DNA from: an uncultured bacterium
Lineage (GTDB): Bacteria; Actinomycetota; Coriobacteriia; Coriobacteriales; Coriobacteriaceae
NCBI GenBank assembly: GCA_905216175.1
Contig: CAJMSV010000038.1
Span: 1 to 16,312, forward strand
Direction: 5' to 3'
DNA: 16,312 nucleotides
The position numbers and the translations under genes are program-made. Numbering within the stretch: position 1 is the stretch's first letter; each line of letters starts with the position of its first letter. The notes beneath the pieces are model-generated. The model was not told the DNA's origin, did not search any database, and was given only the letters and a program-made list of their open reading frames with translations. Below are positions 6,633 through 14,255 of the stretch, one piece after another.

Positions 6633-7235
6633 CTAGTGCACCAGTTTGCCAAATTGAATAGCGCGAACAATCAGCGTTACGCCAAACACCAGCAGTGCGG
6701 CGCCGTTAAAGATGACGAGCATCTTGGCCGACCACAGCGGATAGATAAACACGAACATGCCGGCGATGATGGAGAGCGCGCCGCTCAGGATGGCGAGGGC
6801 ACGGTTGGACGAAAGCTCGGACTCCAGAATGGACATGACACCTTCGACGATCCAGCCAAAGCCGGCCACGATAACCACCATCGTGGTGAGCGTCGCGGTC
6901 GAGAAGGCCTGGTTGCGCAGGATTATGACGCCGCCCAAGATAATGAGTAGGTTGGAGATGATGCTCGTCACGCGCCAGCCGGTGGGCAGCAGTGGCTCGA
7001 AAACAGCGGTAAACAGCCTGATCGCGGCCGTGATCACAAAGTAGAAGCCCAAGACGGTCGTTAAGAAGACGAGGGACTTGGCGGGCGCAAACAGCAGTGC
7101 GATGCCGGCGACGAGCGCCAAGACGCCCGTGATGGCGTAAATCCAGCGCACGGCCTTGACGGCCTTGCCTGCCATGCTTTTCTCGTCAAATCCAAACTGG
7201 CTCGATTTTTGGTCATCGTTCTTAAAGATGCCCAT
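6633..7235 (-). CDS. HdeD-like DUF308 membrane protein
   Basis: 200 residues with six predicted membrane segments (about 31-50, 54-77, 90-106, 115-137, 145-166, 170-192), arranged as three repeats of a two-helix unit with the LGGVIILRNP-like pattern typical of DUF308. HdeD in E. coli is linked to acid resistance; here that role is only an analogy. The N-terminal ~25 residues are polar and cytosolic. A strong Shine-Dalgarno (AAAGGAG, about 6 nt) marks the ATG at 7235. It is the first gene of a two-gene unit with the DUF188 gene. Confidence 0.88.
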   Translation of the reverse strand: MGIFKNDDQKSSQFGFDEKSMAGKAVKAVRWIYAITGVLALVAGIALLFAPAKSLVFLTTVLGFYFVITAAIRLFTAVFEPLLPTGWRVTSIISNLLIILGGVIILRNQAFSTATLTTMVVIVAGFGWIVEGVMSILESELSSNRALAILSGALSIIAGMFVFIYPLWSAKMLVIFNGAALLVFGVTLIVRAIQFGKLVH

Positions 7236-7470
7236 AATGTCTCCTTTCCGTGCGGCGTAAGCCTTGATCGTTACAACCAGTATCGCCTAACGGCGCTGGC
7301 GTATGGGTCGGGGAGGGCGAAACGTAACCCAAAGGCCCCGAATTGTTTCCGTTGTTCCCCACGTCGCGATTTTCTATTCAACAGGTGTAGAACATTGCAG
7401 CCCTGTTCGCTATTGCCTACGTTTTAGGTTAGATTTTCCTAAGAACAATTGCCCGAAATTGGGGGTCCCT

Positions 7471-8142
7471 ATGAACGAAACAGTTCCCGCGGCGCCGGTA
7501 AGCGCTGAGTCGATGGCAAAGCAGGGTTGCGAAAAGCTCGGTCTGGAAGCGTTTGATGCGCTGGTCCGTCGTGCCCGTACATGCCGCCGTTTTGACGAGT
7601 CCATGCGCGTGCCGCGCGAGTTTTTGCTCGAGCTGGCGGAACTGGCGCACCTGGCTCCCTGCGGCGCCAATGCTCAGCGCCTTCGTTTTCATGTGGTGAG
7701 CGGTGCCGAGGATTGCGCGCGCGTATTTGATGAGCTTGCATGGGCCGGCGCGCTTAAGGATTGGCCTGGTCCTGCCGAGGGCGAGCGCCCGACCGGCTAC
7801 ATCGCGATTCTGGCCGAGCGCGCCGTTCCGGGCAAGCCCGCCGCTCCCATTACCGAGGTCGACACGGGCATTGCCGCGCAGACGATGATGCTCGCCGCCC
7901 GCAGCGCCACGCCCGAGGTGGCAGCCTGCATGTTCAAGGCCTTTACGCCCCACGCGATCGATGCCATGGGGCTCGATAACGACAAGTATGAGCTCAAGCT
8001 GATCATGGCGTTTGGCGTGCCAGCCGAGACACAGGCGATCGACGCAATTGATTCCAACCCCGACGGCTCCATCAATTATTGGCGCGACGAGGCGCAGGTG
8101 CACCACGTACCCAAGCGTTCGCTCGCCGACGTGCTGGTGTAG
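7471..8142 (+). CDS. Nitroreductase family protein (FMN-dependent)
   Basis: 223 residues, a flavin oxidoreductase of the nitroreductase fold using FMN and NAD(P)H; natural substrate unknown. Seen: the N-terminal phosphate-binding pattern RRARTCRRF (33-41), APCGANAQ (62-69) where the family has P-x-x-x-N-x-Q, the DTGIAAQTMMLAA helix (131-143) and the FGVP segment (181-184). The frame stays open upstream to 7303, but ATG 7471 is chosen because GGGGG sits about 6 nt before it and the extra upstream residues do not look like protein. A later in-frame Met at residue 15 is possible. It stands alone, with 235 bp to the divergent DUF308 gene and a palindrome 33 bp past its stop. Confidence 0.85.
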   Translation: MNETVPAAPVSAESMAKQGCEKLGLEAFDALVRRARTCRRFDESMRVPREFLLELAELAHLAPCGANAQRLRFHVVSGAEDCARVFDELAWAGALKDWPGPAEGERPTGYIAILAERAVPGKPAAPITEVDTGIAAQTMMLAARSATPEVAACMFKAFTPHAIDAMGLDNDKYELKLIMAFGVPAETQAIDAIDSNPDGSINYWRDEAQVHHVPKRSLADVLV

Positions 8143-8174
8143 TTGAGCGTCACTGCGGTGTGATCCGGCGGTAA

Positions 8175-8209
8175 ACCACCACAAAGGTGCCTGTCCCCTT
8201 TGTGGTGGT
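8175..8209. repeat. REP-like perfect palindrome
   Basis: A 13-bp perfect stem (8175-8187 with 8197-8209; CCACCACAAAGG and its complement) around a 9-nt loop TGCCTGTCC. No U-run follows on either strand, so it is not a standard terminator. The stem-loop with GGTGCCTGTCCCC resembles dispersed palindromes I recall from many bacterial genomes, including Coriobacteriia; this is recollection, not a search result. Confidence 0.7.
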
Positions 8210-8224
8210 ACGAGGGGAGGGCGT

Positions 8225-8767
8225 GTGGCAGATTTGTATTTGGTGCGGCATGGGCAGACTGAGCTCAATGTGCAGAACATTTTGCAGGGCGGGCACGATT
8301 CGCCGCTTACGGCGCGCGGGCGCGAGCAGGCGCTGATGGCGCGTGCGGCGTTTGCGGCGCGCGGCGTGGCCGTTGACCATGCGTATTCGTCTCCGTTGGG
8401 TCGGGCACGCCACACGGCCGAGCTGCTCGTCGGCGAGGACCTTCCCATAGAGCTGGCCGACGACCTGCGCGAGTGGCATTTGGGATCGTTGGAGGGTACA
8501 ACAAACCGCGAGATGCCGCCGCAGCCCTGGGGCGATTATCCGGTTGCCTTTGGTGGCGAGTCGGAAGCGCAACTTCGGTCGCGCATGGTCGCGGCGCTGT
8601 CCCGCATCATGGCCAGGCCGCAGCACGACTGCGTGCTGGCGGTTTCCCACGGCTCAGCCTGCCAGGAGTTTCTTGAGTATGTGACTGGCAGGGGAGAGCT
8701 ACCCGACAACGGCGCCGTGCTTCATTTTGGCTATTGCGACGGGGCGTTTTCACTCCTTGATTGGTAA
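8225..8767 (+). CDS. Histidine phosphatase family protein (copy 1)
   Basis: 180 residues, a compact phosphoglycerate-mutase-like phosphatase. Catalytic set seen: R8-H9-G10 in LVRHGQT with H9 the phospho-acceptor, R60, E83 in LREWHLGSLEG, and H142 in SHGS. Family members include phosphoserine phosphatases, cobalamin phosphatase CobC and broad sugar-phosphate phosphatases, and sequence alone does not separate them. The start is GTG, chosen because GAGGGGAGG lies just upstream and LYLVRHG must be near the N-terminus. It is followed 17 bp later by a clear paralogue on the same strand, so the two form an operon. Confidence 0.88.
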   Translation: MADLYLVRHGQTELNVQNILQGGHDSPLTARGREQALMARAAFAARGVAVDHAYSSPLGRARHTAELLVGEDLPIELADDLREWHLGSLEGTTNREMPPQPWGDYPVAFGGESEAQLRSRMVAALSRIMARPQHDCVLAVSHGSACQEFLEYVTGRGELPDNGAVLHFGYCDGAFSLLDW

Positions 8768-8784
8768 CGAACGAAAGGACCCCT

Positions 8785-9420
8785 ATGAACAAAGACCTGT
8801 ATCTGGTTCGTCATGGGCAGACAATATTCAACCTTAAGCGCATTATTCAGGGCTGGAGTGACTCGCCGCTTACGCAGTTGGGTTGCGACCAGGCGGCGCG
8901 CGCCGGCATGTTTTTACGTGCGCGCGGCATTGAGCCCGATCATGCCTACACCTCCACGCTTCATCGCACCGAGCAGACTATCGCCAACTTGTGGCCGGGC
9001 TTGGCGTACGAGCGCCTGGACGGCCTGCGTGAGTGGTTCTTTGGCGACTTTGAGGCCGAGCGCGTGATGCTCATGCCCAAGCGCCCGTGGCGCGACTTCT
9101 ATCGCCAGTTTGGCGGCGAGGGCCAGATGCAGGTGCGCGAGCGCATGGTGGCGACGTTGACCGATCTTATACGACGTCCGGACCACGAGTGCGTGCTCGC
9201 GGTGAGCCACGGCTCGGCTATCAAGGAGTTTTTGGACCACGTGCGGGGCGCGGCGGCAGACGAGCGCGAACGCGTGCCGGGCAACTGCTCAGTGCTGCAT
9301 TTTGCGTTTGACGATGCGGCCGATACGTTTGAACTTGTCGAAGTCTTTACGCAGGAGGACTACGCGCGCGAGCTGGGGCTTGAACCGCTCGTGGCTACTG
9401 CGGGTCCGCAGCGCGGATAA
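8785..9420 (+). CDS. Histidine phosphatase family protein (copy 2)
   Basis: 211 residues, paralogous to the preceding gene: LYLVRHGQT, DSPLT, LREW, FGGE, CVLAVSHGSA and EFL all align. The catalytic residues fall at nearly the same positions (R9, H10, R61, E83, H142). It has an insertion of acidic residues after the second His and a C-terminal extension of about 30 residues. An open frame continues 24 bp upstream, but ATG 8785 has AAAGGA about 8 nt before it and lines up with copy 1. The substrate is not known. A bidirectional terminator follows at 9468-9504. Confidence 0.88.
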   Translation: MNKDLYLVRHGQTIFNLKRIIQGWSDSPLTQLGCDQAARAGMFLRARGIEPDHAYTSTLHRTEQTIANLWPGLAYERLDGLREWFFGDFEAERVMLMPKRPWRDFYRQFGGEGQMQVRERMVATLTDLIRRPDHECVLAVSHGSAIKEFLDHVRGAAADERERVPGNCSVLHFAFDDAADTFELVEVFTQEDYARELGLEPLVATAGPQRG

Positions 9421-9467
9421 CGCGAGCGTGGCGGCACGGGTCGCCGGCATAACTTCTCGACGCAAAA

Positions 9468-9504
9468 GGGGCGGAGATGCATGCACCTGCTGCATCTCCG
9501 CCCC
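9468..9504. terminator. Bidirectional intrinsic terminator
   Basis: A perfect 14-bp GC-rich stem (9468-9481 with 9491-9504), loop 9 nt. On the minus strand TTTT follows directly; on the plus strand CTGTTTGTT follows. It lies between convergent genes ending at 9420 and 9550, so it likely serves both. Confidence 0.85.
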
Positions 9505-9549
9505 CTGTTTGTTGGGCTGCCGATTTTTGTGCCGGGCGGTTTGGTCTTG

Positions 9550-10233
9550 CTAGAACCGTGCGACCTGGTGCGTGAGCAGACCCGTCGGAACCTGCGGCGC
9601 GGCGCCGCTGACCTGCGCGGCGGGGAAGAGCACGGCAACGGTAAAGTTGAACGGCTCCTTGCCGGTGTACGTTCCGGCGGCACGGGCCTCTTCGGCCAGC
9701 AGCTGCGACGCGCCGGTCAGAGCGGCGGCGTAGGCGGGGTCGTCGGCCAGTGCCGGCTCCGGCGCCTGGTCGAGCATGGCGCGAATGGCGCCGACAGCGT
9801 CCTCGCGCTTGACCTCCCACACGCGGTGCGTAATGCCCGCGGGGTCGGTGACGGCGTAGAGCGACGCGCCCTCTTTGGCAGCGCCCAGGATGATATCCAT
9901 GACGGGCGACGCCTCGTAGGCGAGCGACACGGGGCGCGGCTGCATCTTGAGTTCGGCGATCGCGCGCGCGGCGGCGGCCACGTCGGCGCTGGCATCGCCC
10001 TTGCCGCCCGCAAGTACATTCGTCGGGCAGATCGCCACGACACCCGTCACGCGTCCCGGCTCGCCCGAGCATTCGTACACGTAATACGCCGCACCCGGGT
10101 CCTTGAGCATCAGACCATCGGCAATGGCTTCGCGCAGGGCTTCGTTGTCACTCAGAATACTGCCCATTGCAGGCAGCGCCTCGAGCACGCAGTCCTGAGC
10201 CGGGCGGATGCAGGGAAACGGAAGTGCTTTCAT
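9550..10233 (-). CDS. Shortened, divergent DUF1015 family protein
   Basis: 227 residues against about 400 for normal DUF1015 proteins. Recognisable parts in order: FPCIRPA (6-12), YYVYECSG...GVVAICP (50-70), RPVSLAYEASPVMDIILGAA (100-119), GITHRVWEV (133-141) and YTGKEPFNFTVAVLFPAAQV (189-208), which match the spacing of the family core. The signature DGHHR, expected just after the VWEV block, is replaced by ALADDPAYA (161-169). The KHExT motif expected after GVVAICP is absent, and the C-terminal third is missing. DUF1015 genes often lie beside serA/serC in clostridia and relatives, as here. It follows the M20 gene by 39 bp. AGGA precedes the ATG. It may be a repurposed or decaying copy; function unknown. 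Confidence 0.75.
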   Translation of the reverse strand: MKALPFPCIRPAQDCVLEALPAMGSILSDNEALREAIADGLMLKDPGAAYYVYECSGEPGRVTGVVAICPTNVLAGGKGDASADVAAAARAIAELKMQPRPVSLAYEASPVMDIILGAAKEGASLYAVTDPAGITHRVWEVKREDAVGAIRAMLDQAPEPALADDPAYAAALTGASQLLAEEARAAGTYTGKEPFNFTVAVLFPAAQVSGAAPQVPTGLLTHQVARF

Positions 10234-10272
10234 GGGCGGTCCTAACGCACGAGTCGGTTTGTTCGCGGCTTA

Positions 10273-11493
10273 TTATGCCCCAACTTGGCCGCTCGCGTCC
10301 CAGAGCACGTTATCGGCGAGCGCGATTAGCACCTGCTGACAACGAACGATGTCGGCGTGGGGCACATATTCGTTGGGCTTGTGGGCGAGCGCGAGCGAGC
10401 CGGGACCATAGCTCATGCAATTACGGTTACCTGTCTTGCCGGCAATGACGGCGGTGTCGGTGTAGCCGGTAAAGAAGCCGACGGTCGTGTCCGCGTCCGT
10501 CACGTCATCGGCGGCACGCTTGAGAGCTGCTAGAAGGGGAGAGTTCGGGTCGCGCTCGATGGCGGGGCGGTCGCCCGTCACGGTGTAGCTGCCATGGCAA
10601 CCGGGGACCGCGGCTTCGGCGACGGCGATGGCCTGCTCTACCATGCGCGTCGCGGCGGCCGTATCGGTCGGCGGGGTCAGGCGTATATCGACCCAGACCT
10701 TGGCATGGTCGGGCACGACATAGGGGCGATATCCGCCCTCGATTTGGCCAAACGTGATGGTCGAAGGCCCCAGCTCATCGTGCGCGGGCAGCGCTACAAA
10801 CGCGCGACGAAGCGAACACACGACCTCGGCCATGGCGGCGACGGCATCCGCGCCCTTCCACGGCTGGCTCGCATGCGCTGTCACGCCAGCCATTTCAATC
10901 TCGAACCACGTACGCCCCTTGTGCGCCACCTGAATCTGTCCGTCGGTGGGCTCGGTATCCAACACCCATTCGCGCGAACCGACCCAGCCGGCATCGATCG
11001 CGGCCTCTGAGCCACGCATAAAGTCTTCCTCGTCGACCGAGCAGATGAGTGAAAAGCCGCGGCGGGGCAGCGCGCCATCCGCCGCCACGCGCTCGAACGT
11101 ATGGACCAGAGCGGCAATGGCGCAGGCCAGACCGCCCTTCATGTCGCAGGCGCCGCGGCCATAGAGCTTATCGTCCCGCACGGTCGCCCCGAGCGGCGGC
11201 GTGTCCGCGTCCCAGCCATCTCCCAGGGTGACGGTATCCATGTGGCAGATGTAGATGAGTCGCGCCTCGTCGCTTTGGCCCGGCACGGTGACCATTAGAT
11301 TGCGGCGTCCGGGGAGTACTTCGTGCTCTGCAATCTGCACGGCATCGAGTACCGGATGGCTCAGCTGCGCCAACCGTTCCTCAACCAACGCTTTGATATA
11401 GCGTTCAATCTCGCCCTCATACGCACCTGGGTCGGAACTGTCGATCCGCACGAGCCCTTGCGTAAGCCGCCAAGCAAAATCTGTATCAACCAT
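10273..11493 (-). CDS. M20 family metallopeptidase (ArgE/DapE/ACY1-like)
   Basis: 406 residues, a two-zinc amidohydrolase. Ligand and catalytic residues seen: H84 and D86 in ICHMDTV, D117 in GRGACDMKGG, E155-E156 in SVDEED, E181 in LDTEPTD, and H371 in ALAHKPNEY. The dimerisation or lid domain runs from about 191 to 300 (HKGRTWFEIEMAGVTAHAS). The substrate is probably an acylated amino acid or dipeptide; the sequence does not separate deacetylase, desuccinylase and dipeptidase. The frame is open to 11640, but ATG 11493 is chosen because GAGGTG lies just upstream and DFAWRLTQGLVRIDS begins the domain. It sits after the serA terminator, so it needs its own promoter, and precedes the DUF1015 gene. 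Confidence 0.9.
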   Translation of the reverse strand: MVDTDFAWRLTQGLVRIDSSDPGAYEGEIERYIKALVEERLAQLSHPVLDAVQIAEHEVLPGRRNLMVTVPGQSDEARLIYICHMDTVTLGDGWDADTPPLGATVRDDKLYGRGACDMKGGLACAIAALVHTFERVAADGALPRRGFSLICSVDEEDFMRGSEAAIDAGWVGSREWVLDTEPTDGQIQVAHKGRTWFEIEMAGVTAHASQPWKGADAVAAMAEVVCSLRRAFVALPAHDELGPSTITFGQIEGGYRPYVVPDHAKVWVDIRLTPPTDTAAATRMVEQAIAVAEAAVPGCHGSYTVTGDRPAIERDPNSPLLAALKRAADDVTDADTTVGFFTGYTDTAVIAGKTGNRNCMSYGPGSLALAHKPNEYVPHADIVRCQQVLIALADNVLWDASGQVGA

Positions 11494-11575
11494 AGGCACC
11501 TCACAGATAGTTAGGTCAACATACAGATTGTATGCCAAGAAGCGGCTCGGTGCATTTAATGGAGCGCTCACAAAA

Positions 11576-11609
11576 ACGGGGGCGCCTCTCGTGCGAAAGG
11601 CGCCCCCGT
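11576..11609 (-). terminator. Intrinsic terminator of the serCA operon
   Basis: A perfect 12-bp G/C stem (11576-11587 with 11598-11609), extendable by an inner TCG/CGA pairing. On the minus strand it is followed directly by TTTTTG. It lies 62 bp past the serA stop. Confidence 0.9.
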
Positions 11610-11670
11610 GGGCATTTAATGTCAGTGACGGGCAGGCCACATGGGGAACTGCCCGTCAGATCAGCCGGCG

Positions 11671-12834
11671 CTACTTGATCACGCGCACGCGATACATTGA
11701 CGGAATCTGCTTGAGCGCCTCGATGGTGCTGCTGTCCAGGTGCTCGTCGGTGTCGAACATGGTGTAGGCGTTCTCGCCGGCTGACTCGTTGGTCATACGC
11801 TGCACGTTGGCGTTGTCCTTGGCCAGGATCGCCGTGATCTGGCCGATCATGTTGGGCACGTTGGCATGCAGGCAGGCAATGCGGCTTGCGGCGCGCGCCT
11901 TGCCCATGCTGCAGGCAGGATAGTTGACGCTGTGCGCGATATTGCCGTTCTCCAGGTAATCCTTGAGCTCGCTGATGGCCATGTCGGCGCAGTTGGCCTC
12001 GGCTTCGCCGGTGCCGGCGCCCGAGTGCGTGGTGATAAACGTGTTCGGCATCTTGACGGTCTTGGGCGTGGCAAAGTCGCAGCTAAACCAGCTGAGCTTG
12101 CCCTCGCGCAGGGCGGCGTCGACGGCGTCCTCGTCAATGATGGTCTCGCGTGCGTAGTTGATGAGCACGGCTCCCGGGGCCAGCAGGTTAATCTGCTCGG
12201 TGCTGATCATGCCGATGGTGTCGGCCTTGCTGGGCACGTGCACGGTGAGGTAGTCGCAGCCGCGGCAGAGATCCTCGAGCGTGCCCACACGCTGCACCTC
12301 GCGGCTCAGCACCCACGCGTGCTCGACGGAAATGAACGGATCATAGCCGTAGACATCCATGCCCAGGTCGACGCAGGCGTTGGCGACCTTGGAGCCTACG
12401 TTGCCCAGACCGATGACGCCGATGCGCTTGCCTTTAAGCTCGCGGCCCACAAAGGCCTTCTTGGCCTTCTCGGCGTCGACCTGGATCTCGGGGTCGTCGG
12501 CGTTGTCGCGTACCCAGTTCATCGACTGCACCACGCCGCGGCTCGAAAGCACCAGCATGCCCAGGACGAGCTCCTTGACGGCGTTGCTGTTGGCGCCGGG
12601 GGAGTTAAAGACGACGACGCCCTTCTTGGCGTACTCCTCGACGGGGATGTTGTTGACGCCGGCGCCGCAGCGGGCGATGGCGCGGATGCCCTCGGGCAGC
12701 TCGTAGCCGTGCAGGTCGGTCGAGCGCATCAGGATGGCGTCGGCCTCCTCGGCGGTGCTCACAAATTCGTAACCCTCGCCAAACTCGACTTTGCCGTCTT
12801 TAGTGATGTCGTCGATGGTTTTGATCTTGCGCAT
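11671..12834 (-). CDS. serA: D-3-phosphoglycerate dehydrogenase
   Basis: 387 residues. Oxidises 3-phosphoglycerate to 3-phosphohydroxypyruvate with NAD+, the first step of phosphorylated serine synthesis. Seen: Rossmann motif GLGNVG (142-147) with D165 for NAD ribose, R229 in NYARETIIDE, catalytic H270 in THSGAGTGEAE, and a C-terminal ACT domain (about 315-387) that in this family senses serine. The catalytic Glu usually found in an FxxEP-like segment is not obvious; the place reads SCDFATPK (251-258). The protein is the short type without the extra ASB domain of long PGDHs. TAAGGAG lies 7 nt before the ATG. It is 69 bp downstream of serC on the same strand, followed by a strong terminator. 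Confidence 0.94.
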   Translation of the reverse strand: MRKIKTIDDITKDGKVEFGEGYEFVSTAEEADAILMRSTDLHGYELPEGIRAIARCGAGVNNIPVEEYAKKGVVVFNSPGANSNAVKELVLGMLVLSSRGVVQSMNWVRDNADDPEIQVDAEKAKKAFVGRELKGKRIGVIGLGNVGSKVANACVDLGMDVYGYDPFISVEHAWVLSREVQRVGTLEDLCRGCDYLTVHVPSKADTIGMISTEQINLLAPGAVLINYARETIIDEDAVDAALREGKLSWFSCDFATPKTVKMPNTFITTHSGAGTGEAEANCADMAISELKDYLENGNIAHSVNYPACSMGKARAASRIACLHANVPNMIGQITAILAKDNANVQRMTNESAGENAYTMFDTDEHLDSSTIEALKQIPSMYRVRVIK

Positions 12835-12903
12835 GGAAAACTCCTTAGCAGGTTTGTCTAAAACAAGTGGTTTGAAGTGGCTGGTCGGTCCGCGTGTTGC
12901 GGG

Positions 12904-14028
12904 CTAGTTAGATCGCGGGCTCAAACTACGCTGCGCTTCGAAGTCCTTCATGTACGAGGTCAGTGCCTGCACATCTTCCATGGTTACGGCGTTGTAAACG
13001 CTGGCGCGCATGCCGCCCACCAGGCGATGGCCCTTGACGTTTTGAATCTGGTGCTCGGCCGCGCCTGCGACAAAGGCCGCGTCAAGCTCGGCGTCGCCGG
13101 TGCGGAAGGTGACGTTGGCGATGGAGCGGCTGTCGGCCTGTGTGGTGCCATGGAACAGCACGCTGTGCTCGAGCAGGTCGTAGAGCAGGTTGGCCTTGGC
13201 CCAGTTGCGCTCGGCCATGGCGGCAAGTCCGCCGGTCTCCTCGACCCAGCGGAATACCTTGCCGCACACGTAGATGCCAAAGGTGTTGGGCGTGTTGAGC
13301 ATGGAGCCCTTGGCGGCCTGGGTCTTAAGGTCCATGTACTGCGGCGTCTGCGCAAAGGCGGGGCCATCTGCGATGAGATCGTCGCGCACGATGACCACGG
13401 TCACGCCCGCGGCACCGGCGTTTTTTTGCGCGCCGGCGTAAATGAGCCCGTAGCGCTCAACGTTGAGCGGCTGCGACAAAAAGCAGCTCGAGACATCGGC
13501 GACCAGCGGTACGTCGCCGCAGTTGGGCAGCTCGTGGTACATGGTGCCAAAGATGGTGTTGTTCTGGCAGATGTAGACGTAGTCGAGCCCGTCGCCTGCG
13601 GCCTCGGCGGCAATGCGCGCGTTGATGTCGGCCATGGTGGGTATGCGGTCGAAATTGGTGTCCTCGGAGCTCGCGAGCAGTACGGCCTCGCCGTACTTGG
13701 CGGCCTCCTTGTACGCCTTGTTGGCGAAGTTGCCGGTCACGACGTAGCCGGCGCGGCCGCAGCGCATGAGGTTCATGGGGATGCCCGCAAACTGCAGCGT
13801 GGCGCCACCCTGCAAAAACAGGACGCGGTAGTTGTCGGGGATGCTCAGCAGGCGGCGCAGGGTTGCCTCGGCGTCGTCGATGATCTGCTGGTACATGCTA
13901 GATCGATGGCTCATCTCGAGCACGGACATGCCGCAACCGCGGTAGTCCATCATCTCGTCGGCGATCTCGGCGAGCACGCTTGTAGGCAGCGCGGCCGGGC
14001 CAGCTGAGAAGTTGTGCACACGTGCCAT
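12904..14028 (-). CDS. serC: Phosphoserine aminotransferase
   Basis: 374 residues. A PLP enzyme that converts 3-phosphohydroxypyruvate and glutamate to O-phosphoserine and 2-oxoglutarate, acting directly after SerA. Seen: HNFSAGPAALP (5-15) at the N-terminus, the substrate/PLP segment FLQGGATLQF (71-80), D178 in ADVSS, and the Schiff-base lysine K202 in YAGAQKNAGAAGVT. The C-terminal GHRLVGGMRASVYNA is also characteristic. The frame extends 16 codons further up, but ATG 14028 is chosen because it starts directly before the conserved VHNFSAGP and has GAGGGG upstream. It is the first gene of the serC-serA unit. A possible extended -10 (TGCTAAAGT, 14067-14075) lies about 40 bp upstream, without a good -35. 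Confidence 0.95.
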   Translation of the reverse strand: MARVHNFSAGPAALPTSVLAEIADEMMDYRGCGMSVLEMSHRSSMYQQIIDDAEATLRRLLSIPDNYRVLFLQGGATLQFAGIPMNLMRCGRAGYVVTGNFANKAYKEAAKYGEAVLLASSEDTNFDRIPTMADINARIAAEAAGDGLDYVYICQNNTIFGTMYHELPNCGDVPLVADVSSCFLSQPLNVERYGLIYAGAQKNAGAAGVTVVIVRDDLIADGPAFAQTPQYMDLKTQAAKGSMLNTPNTFGIYVCGKVFRWVEETGGLAAMAERNWAKANLLYDLLEHSVLFHGTTQADSRSIANVTFRTGDAELDAAFVAGAAEHQIQNVKGHRLVGGMRASVYNAVTMEDVQALTSYMKDFEAQRSLSPRSN

Positions 14029-14255
14029 CTTCTTGTTCCCCTCGTAGTCGTTTGAACGTTCGGGATACTTTAGCACAGTGGAGCGCCAGACGCGACCGCA
14101 TCACGGTAAAACTCGACTGCGCCGCTATGATTTACAGGATGGTTACATGGGGGAGGGGTGACCTTACTCCTCAGGCAAATCCAAATCTGCGAGCGAAGAC
14201 ATGAGGTTCTCTAGGCGCTTGATCTCTTTGTCCCAAATTAGCTACCTCCTGGTTA
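14029..14255. other. Intergenic region between antiporter and serC
   Basis: 227 bp. It contains the probable serC promoter area near 14067 and a short coding-looking segment at 14164-14238 (listed separately). No terminator for the antiporter gene could be found. Confidence 0.5.
14164..14238 (-). other. Possible 24-residue microprotein or gene remnant
   Basis: Directly downstream of the antiporter stop codons, a perfect AGGAGGT (14250-14244) is followed at 6 nt by ATT and an open frame of 24 codons ending in TAA. It reads (I)WDKEIKRLENLMSSLADL, then DLPEE, a plausible amphipathic helix. An AUU start is rare, so this may be a remnant of a lost gene's end. An overlapping frame from TTG 14236 gives 22 residues with no such pattern. 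Low confidence that it is translated. Confidence 0.25.

Noticed and set aside
7429..8448. 339-codon minus-strand open frame across the nitroreductase and first phosphatase
   Set aside because: No motif, antisense to two recognised genes.
11866..12861. 331-codon open frame on the plus strand, opposite serA
   Set aside because: Antisense shadow of serA with no recognisable domain.
12877..14007. 376-codon open frame on the plus strand, opposite serC
   Set aside because: It is antisense to a firmly identified gene, has low-complexity Gly/Ala/Val/His composition and no motif; such frames are common in high-GC DNA.
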